Shown piece by piece: positions 24,175-35,769 of a DNA stretch of 64,000 nt (position 1 is its first letter; every line of letters begins with the position of its first letter). Made by a program: the position numbers and the translations under genes. Below the pieces are notes generated by a model. It did no database searches, was not told where the DNA came from, and was given only the letters and a program-made list of their open reading frames with translations. The stretch comes from Cordia subcordata (taxonomy: Eukaryota; Streptophyta; Magnoliopsida; Boraginales; Cordiaceae), in the NCBI GenBank assembly GCA_028554755.1, contig JAPTOF010000029.1, forward strand, positions 682,001 to 746,000. The letters are read 5' to 3'.

Positions 24175-24201
24175 GTAAACATGCACAAATGACATGTATC
24201 A

Positions 24202-25896
24202 ACACACCCAAACCTTCCCCTTACTTGTCCCTAAGCAAGACCAAACCTAAGTTTGTCTCAAAGTTGCTAAAGAGGGTTGCCTAAAGTATTGGCTCATTAT
24301 CTTGGTGAATTTAAGGAGCAAGAAAGGGTTATTCCTTTCGTAGTGGGGTCTCCAAGTCTTTTTGAATCCTCCCCTTACTTACAAAGGGCCTCGTACCTCA
24401 TTGAAAATTCCCAAGTAACTATACCTCCACAAGCCTAGGATTCTAACGTATGCACACGGGATATTGATATTTTGTGCCTCCTCAACTAACTTGGCATCTC
24501 CAATATATACAAATCATCAAAGATAAGGAGAGAGAGAATATACAAACACAATGGCTCATAAAAGACACAAGAGCCTTATTCTTAACACATGAAAGAATGA
24601 AAAAAGAAACATGTGCCAAATCGACATTGTGTCACTTGAGCACTTATTCAATGAACTTTTTGATGCCTTTTTGGCTTTTTCATATTTTTCATTTTTTCAA
24701 CATTCTTTCAGCCAGTTTCAATTTTTTTTCTCATTTTTGCCTTTTTTTTATTTTTTTGGGGGATTTTTATCAATACACGACATAAGCCAAAAGAAAGAAA
24801 AAGAACGGATAAGACACATGAAAAAGAACCAATCAAGGAAGCATCACTCATATCAACACTCTTTTTCAACTCTTTTTTCAACCAAACCATGGGGTAGCTA
24901 CAAAGTGCATTTTTAAAGGTGCTTATTCCCCATAACTTTCAAAAGGCATCTCCTTCAAATCTAGGGTCTTTCTCTACTCTATTCACTCTCCACAATGCAA
25001 CCTTATCTTTACTAATTAATTGAGTCAATATCAAGAGACAACACTCCAAACAACATGAAGATAAACAACTCAAGACATGCAAAAATAAAATAAAAGAAAA
25101 ACTAAACACATTTTGGGCAAAAAATAAGGTTTGCCATGCAAATCTACCCCATAAATGATATAAACAATAAAGGAACAACTACAACCCTAAACTTAAACTT
25201 TGCTTGTCCTCAAGCAAATAGTATCCAAGCACAACAAGCAAGCACATGAACATATATGGGGAATGTGGTAGGGATAGATAGGGACACGTAAAGAATGGAA
25301 AGATACAACCGTGTTTGCATGGGTCTCGCAAATGCCAATGACATTCCATTTATCTTCTAGCCTGAATCTTTTGTGAAAAAGCATTAATGCTCAAAAGACA
25401 AAGAAGAGATTAGAAGATAATACCACGGGTGCTTATATTGACATTTGAAATGATAAACAAGGATGTCTACAAGGGGTAAAGGATTGATGCACCAATTGTG
25501 AAAAGGAGCAAGAACAAGGAAGGGAGCAAAAATCTAACCTACTAAGGTTACAAACAAATAAAAGAAAGCCTAAACTATCAAAAAGGTAAGAAGAACAAAA
25601 GCAATCTAATCTACTATATACAAAGCAAGATTAATGAAAGAAAACTAATCTACTATGTACAAAAGCAAAGGCAAGTAAAATACAAGAATAACAAAAAAAA
25701 AAAAGACATGCCTAAGGTGCCTCGTAGTAGCATTGGATTTAATGCCCTTACCTGAGCGCAAATGTTAGAGTAAAGTATGTTTAAAATTGCGTGGCACAAA
25801 TTGCTGAATAATCATTAAAGTGCAGAAGGTAGAGGGAAAAGGGTCATGCTACATAAGATAAAGAAATGAATAAACAAGGCACTCTTTTTCAAAATC
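24202..25896 (-). other. Conserved 3' noncoding block of element Y, with polypurine tract
   Basis: Next to the LTR the minus strand reads GGTTTGGGTGTGT (polypurine tract). The rest parallels 8501-10024 and 35770-37170: 'cattgtgtcactt' near 24626, a T-rich then A-rich region (24660-24805), 'catttttaaaggtgct' near 24909 and 'ggatttaatgccc' near 25735. No coding sequence is supported. Confidence 0.7.
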
Positions 25897-27742
25897 CTAC
25901 CCCGAAATTTGAAATGAGATTATGTGCTCGGATATGGAAAAGAGTATGCACACACATGAAAGATCATGCCCCACTCGCTTTCTAATTAACCACCCCATAG
26001 CCTTCTTCTTATAATCAAGAGCTAGGAACACACCCTTTCCATGGGTCACAGATAGGTCTAATGCATGCAATGTGAATGGAGTGCTTTCTAACCCTAGGTG
26101 AAAGTGTTCTATGCAAGAAGGCATGAACGTGAGCTCCAAAGAAGAAGACTCAACAGAATAGGAAAGAGGAGTAGGAACGACATTTGGGGAAGGAGGGTCA
26201 AAGATAATGGAGTTTGAAGTATTACACTTTTCTTCTTCACAAGATATAACATTATCATGACTAGGTCGCTCTAACTCCTCACATGGGGTAGACTCGATCC
26301 TAATGGGTTGTTCACACTAAGGGAAGGTTCATATTCATCAAGAAAATGCTTAACCTCATCAATCAATTCCCTAGTAGAGAGGGTAGAAGAAGGTATGAAC
26401 AATGATTCATCAATTACAACCCAAAGACCCATAGATCGCAATTTCAAGCTCATCAATTTCTTCCTTAAATGTCTTCTGTTAGGATTAGTATGCCTTAAAG
26501 CTTATTGGCACATGACATTTTGGATGTTAAACAATGTATAATCATTTTCTATTAAATGGCACTATGAGTTTCTTACATATTATCTCTATTATGTTTTACT
26601 GATGCATGTATAAAGGTCCTTTGACTTGAACTAATGACTTGGGTGTGCAGTAAGGCTGGACGCACAGTAGGTCCAAATCTAGATTTAGTCACGTCATAAA
26701 TTAAATCCATAACCAAATAGTAGTGTTGGGCACTCTACTGGGATAAGGTTATATTGAGCAAGTCTCCTCTTTGAGGGTGATCTACCTAAGTCATTGGAGG
26801 ACTTTCCAGATTTGTCTCAATAGTATGTGTGTCACATATTGGACAGGACTATTGTGAGTATGTTTTCTAGAGACGTACTATCCAAAAAAGAAAACAAGAC
26901 ACTCACTGCTACTAAATGATCATTGCTCTTAATCTTAAGTATATGTGGATGAACTAATGAAGTTAGGGTTTGGTAATTTGATTCACTGTGGGTTAGATCT
27001 TACTTTATTAAGATCAGCAGGCTTGTGCGTTGAGTGCTAAGTTCTTATTAAATGGAACATGCATATGCAATATGGAATCTATGTGCCCCCTTTGGGATTG
27101 TCCAAATTTATCATCCGTATCTAGATCTAGTGATACTACCTTTATATGTGTATCGGTCATATGGCTTGAGGGTTGCTCCCGAGATCAAGAGATTCCATGA
27201 CCAAGAATGGTTGGCAATAGGTCAAGAAACCCAATGGAAAAAGATATAGCCAAGAAGGTGATAGTGCACAGGCCAAAGGACCAGTCTTAGCTGTGGGTAT
27301 ACGTAGAGGGGCATTATGGTCGGTTATTTAGTAGGTCAAAGACAAAGTTCACATTTTTTTGTGATAAGCTTCTAGGTAATAGCAATTATTCTTGGAGTGC
27401 AACTTTGATCTTATGGTGGAATAGATCGGAGTTAAAAATAATTATTATGTCGCCTAGATCAGGCAAGGACATTTTTAATTATTTTTGGAAGCCAAAGGTT
27501 AATTGTGTCTTCTTGGTCCCTTCCTTAGTTGAAATGACTTTGAGAGAGTAATCTTGAAAGAGCAAACTTCATATTGTGGTAGTAGCCTTATTAGGCCAAA
27601 GCATGAAATTGGGTTTGGGCTTTCTTTAGAGTCCAAGATAACCTAATTGGGCTGGGATGGTTTCCTACTGGGCTTGGGCCTCTACATGGATTATGGACTA
27701 TGTGTTTGGCTTGGATGGTGGGCTTGGCCCAAGTCTTCCAAG

Positions 27743-27890
27743 ACAAGTGGACAACTTGCAAAAGACTACAAAAACAAGTGGACAACTTGCATAACTCATC
27801 CAAGACAAGTGGACAACTTGCATAAGTCTTCCAAGACAAGTGGACAACTTGCAAAAAACCACAAAAACAAGTGGACAAGTTGCATAAAGG
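27743..27890 (+). repeat. 31-bp tandem repeat, five units, inside LTR
   Basis: The core ACAAGTGGACAACTTGC starts at 27743, 27774, 27805, 27836 and 27867, an exact 31-base period. Confidence 0.9.
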
Positions 27891-27956
27891 AAATTACTAT
27901 ATGGAAATTTTCTTCCATATGGAAAGATTAGCAACTTGGGGTGCCAAGGTTCTCTC

Positions 27957-27964
27957 TATAAATA
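27957..27964 (+). promoter_or_regulatory. TATA box of solo copia LTR
   Basis: TATAAATA in 'ctctctataaatagac', downstream of the 31-bp repeats, so the repeats sit in U3 just upstream of the promoter. Confidence 0.65.
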
Positions 27965-29942
27965 GACAAGACCCTACACCTTTTATGCAATCCACTTTCT
28001 AGTTAATTTCTTCCTCTTTGGTAAGAAAATACTACAACACATAGTACACACTTATTGTGTGATTTTTGCTCTAGTTTTCAAGAACATATTACTTTGCTTC
28101 TTCCCACAAAAGAGGCTATTCTCTCAAGATAAGTCTCTTTAATCATAGGGAAGAAGACTAGGGAGTTGCCTATTGTGACACCCTTATAGTAAATTTTTGG
28201 TGGCCTTGTTCGTGAATAAAAACAAAGCTCATGATGGTTATAGCTTCTTCAAAGGCCCCACACTTCAGGAAGTTAGCTTTACATATTTTGCAAATACTAG
28301 TTATGGTCTATATGTTCTTAAGCATGTTTTTGTGTGTGTTATGTGGATATATTGTTTTCCTAGCATGTTTTCTTAGTTAAATTTTTGAAAATGTGGACTA
28401 GGATACACTACATTTAATAATATCAATCCTACATCTTCTTGGAGTGGCTATTCTCCTCAGTACCATGATCCTTAACTCCAAGAAACTTATTATCTAGAAA
28501 CTCTGAAATTGATGCTCTATTTTCCCCAATGGACGACTCCAAATCAACACTAGCTAAGATCTTGACAAATGCTTCCACAAATTCATCGCTAGTAGGTGTC
28601 ATCTCCTTATCGTACTTTTCACAATGGGTCAACACATATGGAGGGGACAAAAGGGACTTAACGAATTCCTTATCATGTATGCATGAATGCTTAAGGGAAG
28701 GATGCAGCTAAACTCCCTAAATGTCGACTTAGAATGCAATTGAGGACTATGAACATGAGACTCAACTTCCATGTATGTGTAAAGTGTATGATTGGAAGAA
28801 AGGAAAGATTCACGTGACTCAATGGAAGTTGTTAAAAGCTTAAAAGGATAAGGTACCACTTCCTCTAAAACATGGTGAAAGAAGTCATCAAGAACAAAAT
28901 TACTATTATGCTCACTCTCATCCTCACTGCAAGATGTGATCTCTCCATCTATCTCTCTTTTTAATTTCCTCTCCAAAACATCATCATGTTCAACACTATG
29001 TCCCTTGTATCTAAATCCCTCTCCTATCTCTTCAACTCTCTCTAAAGGTATCTCAACATTCTCGCTCATGAGTTGCACACTCTCGACCGCTCTCTCCAAG
29101 CATTCACCTTGAGATTTGGTGCCTTGCTTTAAACTCTTTAGTTGCTCTTGGTTAGATTGAATGAGGGACAGGAGATAGCCAAGCTGTTCATCTTGTGAAA
29201 TAGACCTAAAAGAAAAGGGCTCAATCGAGTGGCAATGGTTAATCATTTTGTAAATTATTTTGAGCATAACCATAAAAAAAACTCGAGAGAGGAAGGGGTG
29301 GGGAAAGATGGTATTAAGGATGAACTCTTAATGCAAGGAGGTGGACTGAATGAAGAGTCATCTTGACCCCAATATAAGAATACATGATGTTGCTCCCTAG
29401 AATCATGATCATAAGATGTGGATGCATGCACGGGCATATGATTGCTAGGGGCATTCTTAGGTGTTGCATACAATTAAGGGTAAAGGTGGAAGGTAGGACA
29501 AGAATTGGAATCATGATCATAACTTTTACATAGATTGCAATAATAAAAATATGCATCCCAAAAGTCATGATTTCTAAAGGGAGGTGTATGAAATGATGCA
29601 TAACTATATGGGCCATAGCTAGTACTAGCCCAAGATTGGGGATATATATGGAGGCAACAAATGGTTCTATGCTCACAACCTCCACACAAGTGACAAACAT
29701 TAGGATTAGATTCGGGTGGTGGGCAAGAGGATACTAGTAACCACCAAGAAGCATTAAGATCAGTCATATTTAATGAATCACAAGTAAAACCTCTTCACAA
29801 TTCAATTTCTTTTGGATTTTCAAATTTTATTTCAATTTTTTTGGATTTTTCAAGATTTTTCATTTATTTTTAGTTTTCAAATAAGGGAAAAGCGAATAAA
29901 GATAGATCACAAACACAAAACACACAAAGAGCCAATGCTGTG

Positions 29943-29962
29943 CCTCCCTGGCAATGGCACCC
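29943..29962 (-). other. Primer binding site of element Y (tRNA-Asp type)
   Basis: The minus strand reads GGGTGCCATTGCCAGGGAGG, close to the tRNA-Asp complement, six bases inside the LTR end. Confidence 0.65.
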
Positions 29963-29968
29963 AAAACT

Positions 29969-31469
29969 TGATTGTGTACTCGATGGCATGTGGAAATGAG
30001 GTATTAATACAATCAAGTTCAGCGTGAACACTTAGAGCCACTGCGTGGTCCTTATGTACCTTAGGCCATAGGAGGGACTAGAAAAGCTACGTAGGTGTCC
30101 TAAAACAAACCTACCCTAGCTCATAAACCATTAGCTGGATTTAAAGCTAAAACCTAGGGTTACTAAGGTTGACTAAACCTATCTAAACTCTTATTAGCTG
30201 GATTTAAAGCTAAAGGGGACTCGATCTAGGCTAGTCCTAACTTAAGCTCCATCGTTCTAGAGACACCATGTTGATGTCTAATAAGTGCAATCTACAGGTT
30301 CTAAGGCCAGGGTGTTGTGAATATGTTGACCTATCCACGGTCAAAACAATAACAAGTTTGATTTACACCATTAAAAACAATTGGGAATCAACATATAGCA
30401 AGATTAGAGCTCATATTCACTATGAGGCACGATTATAATCACATAGACATGATATAACAAACCCATTTCATTAAAAATCCATAAACACACACATAGACAT
30501 GAATATTAGATGGATTAAGGTGTTCTAAAGCAAATACATTCCAATTTATTTACATACTACTCATTCAATCATTATATCAAATGTATAGAAATGAATTGAT
30601 AAAAAGCTATTTACATTAAGAACAAAGTATGTATATATAAGCCAATAGAATCTCATAACAGAGAGTATAGAAATCAACCCATTATATTAGTCACCTTAAT
30701 CTACCTACTCAAGCATAAAATAAAAAAATTGAAAGAGGGTTGAGAAAGCTCCCCTTTCATCCTTGCTTGTTTCTCTACAATCTTGTGTAAATCCTCACCA
30801 AATAATGTTGTAATCCTCTAAAATCAACTTTGATCTAGGTGGTGTACATGTTAATATATGTATTGGAGGTGGGCAAAAGTGGGGTTTAGTGTGTGAGAAG
30901 TGGGTGAGTGAATGGGAGGTGAAAAGGGGTTCAAAGATACTCAAAAAGGGTTGGAAAAGTGCTCAAATAGTACAGCTTTTGCATCCAGCCAGGGGCCTTG
31001 GCTGGTCGACCAGCCTAGCACCTAGGTCAACTGGCCTAAAGGCCTTACATTCTATTTTGGCCAGTCAACCAGGCTGGTCAACCAGCCTTGGAAAAGGGTT
31101 AACTGGCCAGATCAGAAACTTGGCCAATTTTTCTCGCGTTGCTTCCGTTTTGCCTTAATTGCACTTTTCATCACCCAGTTGCCTCCAAAAGCTTCTTTTA
31201 TGCTTTTCCCATATCCCAAACACCTTGAGCTTGACTCCAACATCAAATCATAATCGATTCAAGCCCTAAGCTTTGACCTTATTTCACCAGACAAGAGAAA
31301 TAAGCATGCATTAGTGTAGTGTTTATCTTTAAACTCAACTATCTACAATTGTATGTGCTTTGACTAATCTCTAGCCTATGTACTATACTACTGCATTTAT
31401 TAAAGCTCAAAACACCTCTTAAACATAGATAAATGACGATGCAAGCACTCATAAAAACACAACACATCA
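29969..31469 (-). repeat. 5' LTR of element Y
   Basis: It starts TGATTGTGTACTCG and ends AACACATCA. It contains 'tagctggatttaaagctaaa' twice (30130 and 30190 areas), a feature shared with the LTRs at 52751 and 57582. Confidence 0.8.
31000..31100 (-). promoter_or_regulatory. GGTCGACC palindrome cluster in LTR
   Basis: 31000-31015 is a perfect 16-base palindrome, GGCTGGTCGACCAGCC. Related copies are near 31022, 31060 and 31075. A weak TATA-like CTATTTGAG (minus) is at about 30962-30970. Confidence 0.5.
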
Positions 31470-31720
31470 GACATATTAGTCTAAAGCGAATTCAGAGATT
31501 AGTCAAGGATTGGCATCTTAGCTCATTAAATCTCAAAGATCTAGCTCCGTGTGAATCCTGCCTCAAAGGGAAGATGATCAAATGGTCATTTTCTTCTAAA
31601 GGATAAAGGGCCAAGGAAACATTGGAATTGGTTCACACTGATGTGTGTGAATCTATGAGCAAACCAACACAAAGAGGGTATGAGTATTTCATTACTTTTA
31701 CTGATGATTACTCTAGATAT

Positions 31721-31762
<42 letters not shown>

Positions 31763-32330
31763 GCGATGCAAGTCTGAATCCTTTGAGAAATTCAGGAGTT
31801 CAAGGCTAAGGCAGATCAAAAATTAGATAAATGTATTAAAACCCTTTAGTTTGATCGAGCTGGCGAATGCCTTCTGGGTGAGTTTAGGGAGTGCCTCACA
31901 CAAGAAGGGATTGTGTTTCAATTGACTGCACTAGGGTCTCCTCAGTAAAATGACGTAGCTAGGAGAAGAAATCAGACCTTATTAGATATGGTTAGCTCAT
32001 TAATAAGTCATGCATCATTTCCTTTATCTTTTTAGGGGTATGCCATTGAGACAGCAACATATATCTTGAACTTGGTACCATCTAAATTAGTACCTAGTGT
32101 GGTCTATGTGTAAACCTAGTTTAAATCATCTCCATATTTGGGGTTGGCTAGCTTATGTACTTAGTAGCAATGCTTCAAAGTTGGAACCAAGATCTGAGTT
32201 GTGTTATTTTATTGGGTATCCTAAGGGAACTAGAGGTGGGATCTTCTATGATTCTAAGAAGCAAAAGGTGTTTATTAGTACCTATGCTAGATACTTAGAG
32301 AATGATGATATGATCTAGGAAACACTAGAT
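31470..32330 (+). pseudogene. Copia integrase (second element, degraded)
   Basis: Recognisable pieces are 'PCESCLKGKMIKW', 'LVHTDVC' (first Asp), 'FDRAGE' (second Asp), and 'NDVARRRNQT', where the catalytic Glu of 'VAERRN' reads Arg. A TAA precedes that motif and other stops follow. An (AT)n tract interrupts the region between the first and second Asp. 32097-32318 is the connecting region ('GYPKGTRGGIFYDSK'). Confidence 0.85.
31723..31758. repeat. (AT)n microsatellite inside copia integrase
   Basis: About 18 AT units where the first copia element has only 'ggatacgtatatcta'. The expansion therefore arose in this copy. Confidence 0.9.
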
Positions 32331-33620
32331 TCTGAAGTTGTTCTAGAGGAGATTTCACAACAATCTTTAGTGACACCTGTAGTAACTATGGATGAAAGAG
32401 AACAACATTTTATACCTAATATATTGGAGCCTCGTCATAATAGGAGGATTTCTAGGCCTCCTGATAGATACTATGGAGAGTCTTTTCAAACTGTTTCAAA
32501 GGATCAGATAGTGGATCCCATTAGTTACAATGAAATAGTTTTCGATATAGATGCTGATCAATGATATAAGGCAATGGATTCAGAGTTAAAATCTATGTAT
32601 TCTAACAAAGTCTAGGATCTTCTAGTTGCACCTAAAAGTTTAAAACCCATAGGGTGCAAATGGATCTACAAGAGAAAAAGTGGAGTTGATGAAAAGGTTG
32701 AAACCTTTAAAGTAAGGTTGGTAGCAAAATGTTATACTAAAAAAGAAGGGATCAATTATAAGGAAACCTTCTTACCGGTAGCCATGCTTAAATCCATTAG
32801 AATGCTTCTCGCCGTCGCATGTCATTATGACTACGAGATATGGCAAATGGACATCAGGACAGCGTTTCTTAATGGAGAGCTTGACGAGACCCTTTATATT
32901 ACATAACCAGATGGACACGTAGCTAAAGCCAGGAAAATATGGTATGTAAGCTTAAGAAGTCCATTTACGGACTAAAGCAAGTATATAGGGCATGTAACAT
33001 GAAATTTGATCAGGCAATTAAATCTTATGGTTTTTATCAAAATATTGATGAACCCTGTGTGTATAAGAGGCATAATGGAAATCCTGTAGCTTTCTTGGTT
33101 CTATGTGTGGATGATATCCTATTAATTGGAAATGATGTGGGGATGTTATCATCTCTCAAGGTTTGGCTTCTTCACAGTTTGAAATGAAAGATTTAGGATT
33201 AGTTATGTTCTAGGGATCAAGCTTATGCAAGATCATAAGAACAAGAGGCTAGCCCTATCTCAAGCTTCATTTATTGAGAAGATATTGGTTAGGTTTAACA
33301 TGCATAAATCTAAGAAGACTCATTACCTTCTAGACATGGAGTTTATTTATCCTAGGATTAATGTCCTAAAACACTTCAGGAGATAGAAAGTATGGAGCGA
33401 GTTCCTTATGCTTCAACAATCGGAAGCCTCATGCATGCCATGTTATGCACTAGACCAGATATTTGCTTTGCTATTGGCATGGTTAGTAGATATCAGTCAA
33501 ACCTTGGATCGACACATTGGGTCACGGACAAGAATATATTTAAGTTTCTACAAGGGATAAAAGATTATATGCTAGAATATCGTATGAATGATCTGACGTG
33601 ATTGGCCCATATAGACTCAG
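32331..33620 (+). pseudogene. Copia reverse transcriptase (second element)
   Basis: 32370-32564 is the linker before RT ('ILEPRHNRRISRPPDRYYG'). 32718-32906 has '[15 protein letters not shown]' and 32939-33187 has 'KSIYGLKQ' and 'FLVLCVDDILLIG', with the catalytic VDD kept. 33392-33601 has 'YASTIGSLMHAMLCTRPDI'. In-frame stops and frameshifts near 32560, 32906, 33185 and 33390 break it. Confidence 0.88.
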
Positions 33621-33975
33621 ATTTTTAGTCCGATAGAGATTCCAGGAACTCAACTTCTGGATATGTTTTCACTCTTTTAAGAGGAGCTATCTCATGAAGA
33701 AGTGTGAAGCAAAATTGTATTACTGATTCTACCATAGAGGCCGAGTATATAGCAACGTTTGAGGCTGTGAAAGAGGTAGTATGGCTAAGAAAATTCCTTA
33801 TAGACCTACAGGTTGTGCCAATAGCTAAAAAACTGATAACGTTGTATTGTGATAATAAAGGTGTCGTTTCACAGTGCAAAGAGCCTAGGAATCACAAAAA
33901 GGGTAAACACATTGAATGGAAATATCATTTGTTCCACGAGTTTATCCAAAAAGGAGATAGTAGTTGAAAATATAG
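33621..33975 (+). pseudogene. Copia RNase H (second element), first part
   Basis: Contains 'STIEAEYIAT' and 'LYCDNKGVVSQCKEP' and runs to 'HEFIQKGDS' where element Z begins. The reading resumes at 42558. Confidence 0.9.
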
Positions 33976-35769
33976 CGATCGTAAACCTTTAAGAGTGTTA
34001 CTCGCAAGCGCACAGGTCGTGGTAGTATAACGTGCATGAGCGCGGGATCGTGTCCACAGGGAAGCTATCTAAGTACAGTTCTAAGGTAAAAGTGCGTCTT
34101 ACACTAGCTACGTGTGGTCTTACCTATACTTTTTTGGGTTTTTGGATTGACTAGAGCTTTAATTTAAACCTAAACTAAGGGAAAATAAACTTGACTAAGA
34201 GGAATGGTGGAATAAACAAACTATGGAAGTGAGGATCTACAAGGGCTTGGGAGAACTTAGAGGTGATTGATCCTTTGGAATGGATTTGGATTCTTAACTT
34301 TGTTTTGAGGTTATTGATGGTTTGATTGATCTAATTGTGGGCTTAGATTACTAGACTTACCATCTTTAACTATCGATGCAATCTTATCCTTAATCGGGCC
34401 CAATTAGAAGTATCGGTTTGTCCTAGCTAGCCATGGCTTTTGGGTCTAGTTCTAATTCCCTTGGGTGTTGATTAATGTCCTAATAAGGAGTCTAGCCTTT
34501 TAGTTATGTTTCAAACTAGAGATTAAGTCCCCTAGGTCAAGCAAGTGATAGTGGTACCCTTTTAGCCATGTTTCATGCTAGAGGTGATTACCTTCTATAT
34601 TAGAGGCATCAATAACACAATAAATCAACATAAATGTAGTTGCAAGTAGGGCTCATGCCATTAGCATAGATTAAGGCTAAGGTGAGGCCACTACTATTAG
34701 CATCTAAGCACAAATTACACATGCAAACTCATAGAGACATTTCATCAAACACCTTGACATGTTCAATTTCAAGCCATAAGAATATAAGAACAATGCATGT
34801 ATATACAACCGTCAACATCTCAAAACAAGTGTTAAAATCCTTAATCCATTACAAAAGTAGCAATCCTTCCTAATCTAGAGCTAATCTAAAATATTATAGA
34901 TAAGAATAAAGAGAAGAATATAGAGCTTCCTTATTATCCTTGCTTGTTCTTTGCAAATATTGCTCCAAAACCCCAAAAAATCCTTGCTTGATCTTCAAAT
35001 TCGATCTCGTTTATGGATGGAATTGATGTGGGATTTAGTGTGTGAGGTGGGTTTCAAGTGGATTTTCAGTTTTGGCAAGTAGGTATGAGAAAAGGTTGGT
35101 GTTCTCCTTCAAAAGTTGCTAAAAAATGGCTTAAATAGAGCAGAAATTACGTCTAGCCAAGGGCCCAGTTGGTCAACCAGCTTTGGGGCTAAGTTGTCTA
35201 GCCAAAATTGGCCCAGGTTTTGATCCGGCCGGTCGACCGGCGAGGTCATCCAGCCTAGACAGTAGCTCAACCGGTCTTGACAGTAAAATCATCATATCTT
35301 GCCCGTTTTGGCTCCGATTCGCGCGCCATTTTGTTCTATGGCTTCGTATCGTCGTGGAGGGATCTTCTAACCCATCTTTTGCATCCTAAAATTTGTCCAT
35401 GTCCTTTTTAGGTCACACCTCTGAATTTGGTTCATGTTGCACTCGGTTTTGCTTCGGTCACTCATTCTTTCATCCGGCCACTTCCAAATGCATCGTTCAA
35501 GCCTTGTTTAAGTCTCAAACACCTTTGCCTTTAATCTGCATCCTAAATGCCACCAATCAAAGTCCAATCATCTCTCTAAATCTCACTTAAAACAAGCAAC
35601 AAATGCGCATTAGTGTAGCATTTAAGTTCTAATCGCAACCATGAACATGTAAACCCTAATATGCACAAGTATGACCTAAATGCTATACTAATACATTAAA
35701 TGAAGCTCAAAATGCCTCAAAACAAGTATATATATGCAATGCACAAGTACACACAAAACCAACACATCA
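33976..35769 (-). repeat. 3' LTR of element Z
   Basis: It begins CGATCGTAAAC, where the sister LTR has TGATCATAAAC, so the terminal T has mutated to C. It ends AACACATCA. TATA-like CTATTTAA (minus) is at 35131-35138. Confidence 0.9.
35165..35275 (-). promoter_or_regulatory. GGTCGACC palindrome cluster in LTR
   Basis: 35228-35241 is a perfect GCCGGTCGACCGGC palindrome. Weaker copies (GGTCAACC, CTCAACCGG) flank it. It lies directly upstream of the TATA-like box at 35131. Confidence 0.55.

Larger units (their letters stand above)
26477..28433 (+). mobile_element. Solo copia LTR
   Basis: 1957 bases from TGTTAGGATT to ATCAATCCTACA, flanked by the perfect duplication TCTTC (26472-26476 and 28434-28438). 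There is no internal region, so it arose by LTR-LTR recombination. It lies inside the ORF of element Y. Confidence 0.93.
25897..29770 (-). pseudogene. Unrecognised element Y protein with tandem zinc knuckles, split by a solo LTR
   Basis: Counterpart of the element X protein. The N-terminal part (29767-29314, two frames) starts 'MTDLNASWWLL' and has two CX2CX4HX4C knuckles: 'CHLCGGCEHRTICC' and 'CNLCKSYDHDSNSC'. Next come a Ser/His-rich part (29473-29255) and a long acidic part (29273-28629) with 'HVLEEVVPYP'. 28650-28434 continues ('DLESSIGENR') until the solo copia LTR. 26456-26271 and 26139-25897 finish the protein, the last with 'IEHFHLGL' and 'KKAMGWLI'. Frameshifts join the pieces. The knuckles suggest nucleic-acid binding, as in gag nucleocapsids, but no capsid domain, protease or RT is visible. 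Function is unknown. Confidence 0.62.
13256..31469 (-). mobile_element. Element Y: non-autonomous gypsy derivative, host of two copia insertions
   Basis: Own sequence is 13256-14865, 24180-26476 and 28434-31469. Order on the minus strand: 5' LTR 29969-31469, primer site, ORF region, conserved noncoding block, 3' LTR 13256-24201. A complete copia element and a solo copia LTR are inserted, each with perfect 5-bp duplications. The two end LTRs agree only over roughly the first 60 bases and then differ in length and content, and the outer flanks (CGCTT and GACAT) are not a duplication. Y may therefore be a fusion of two related elements. Confidence 0.7.

Noticed and set aside
24474..24916. Overlapping open frames of ~100 residues on the plus strand in element Y
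   Set aside because: They lie in the T-rich noncoding block, read as Phe-rich low-complexity text, and have no counterpart in X or Z.
27743..27890. Regularly spaced repeats as a possible CRISPR array
   Set aside because: The period is 31 bases with no unique spacers, it sits in a plant LTR, and no cas genes exist.
27591..27934. Three overlapping open frames on both strands with repeated 'CKLSTC'-like or 'SGQLAK'-like text
   Set aside because: They are read through the 31-base tandem repeat of the solo LTR; 31 is not a multiple of three, and the frames are by-products of the repeat.
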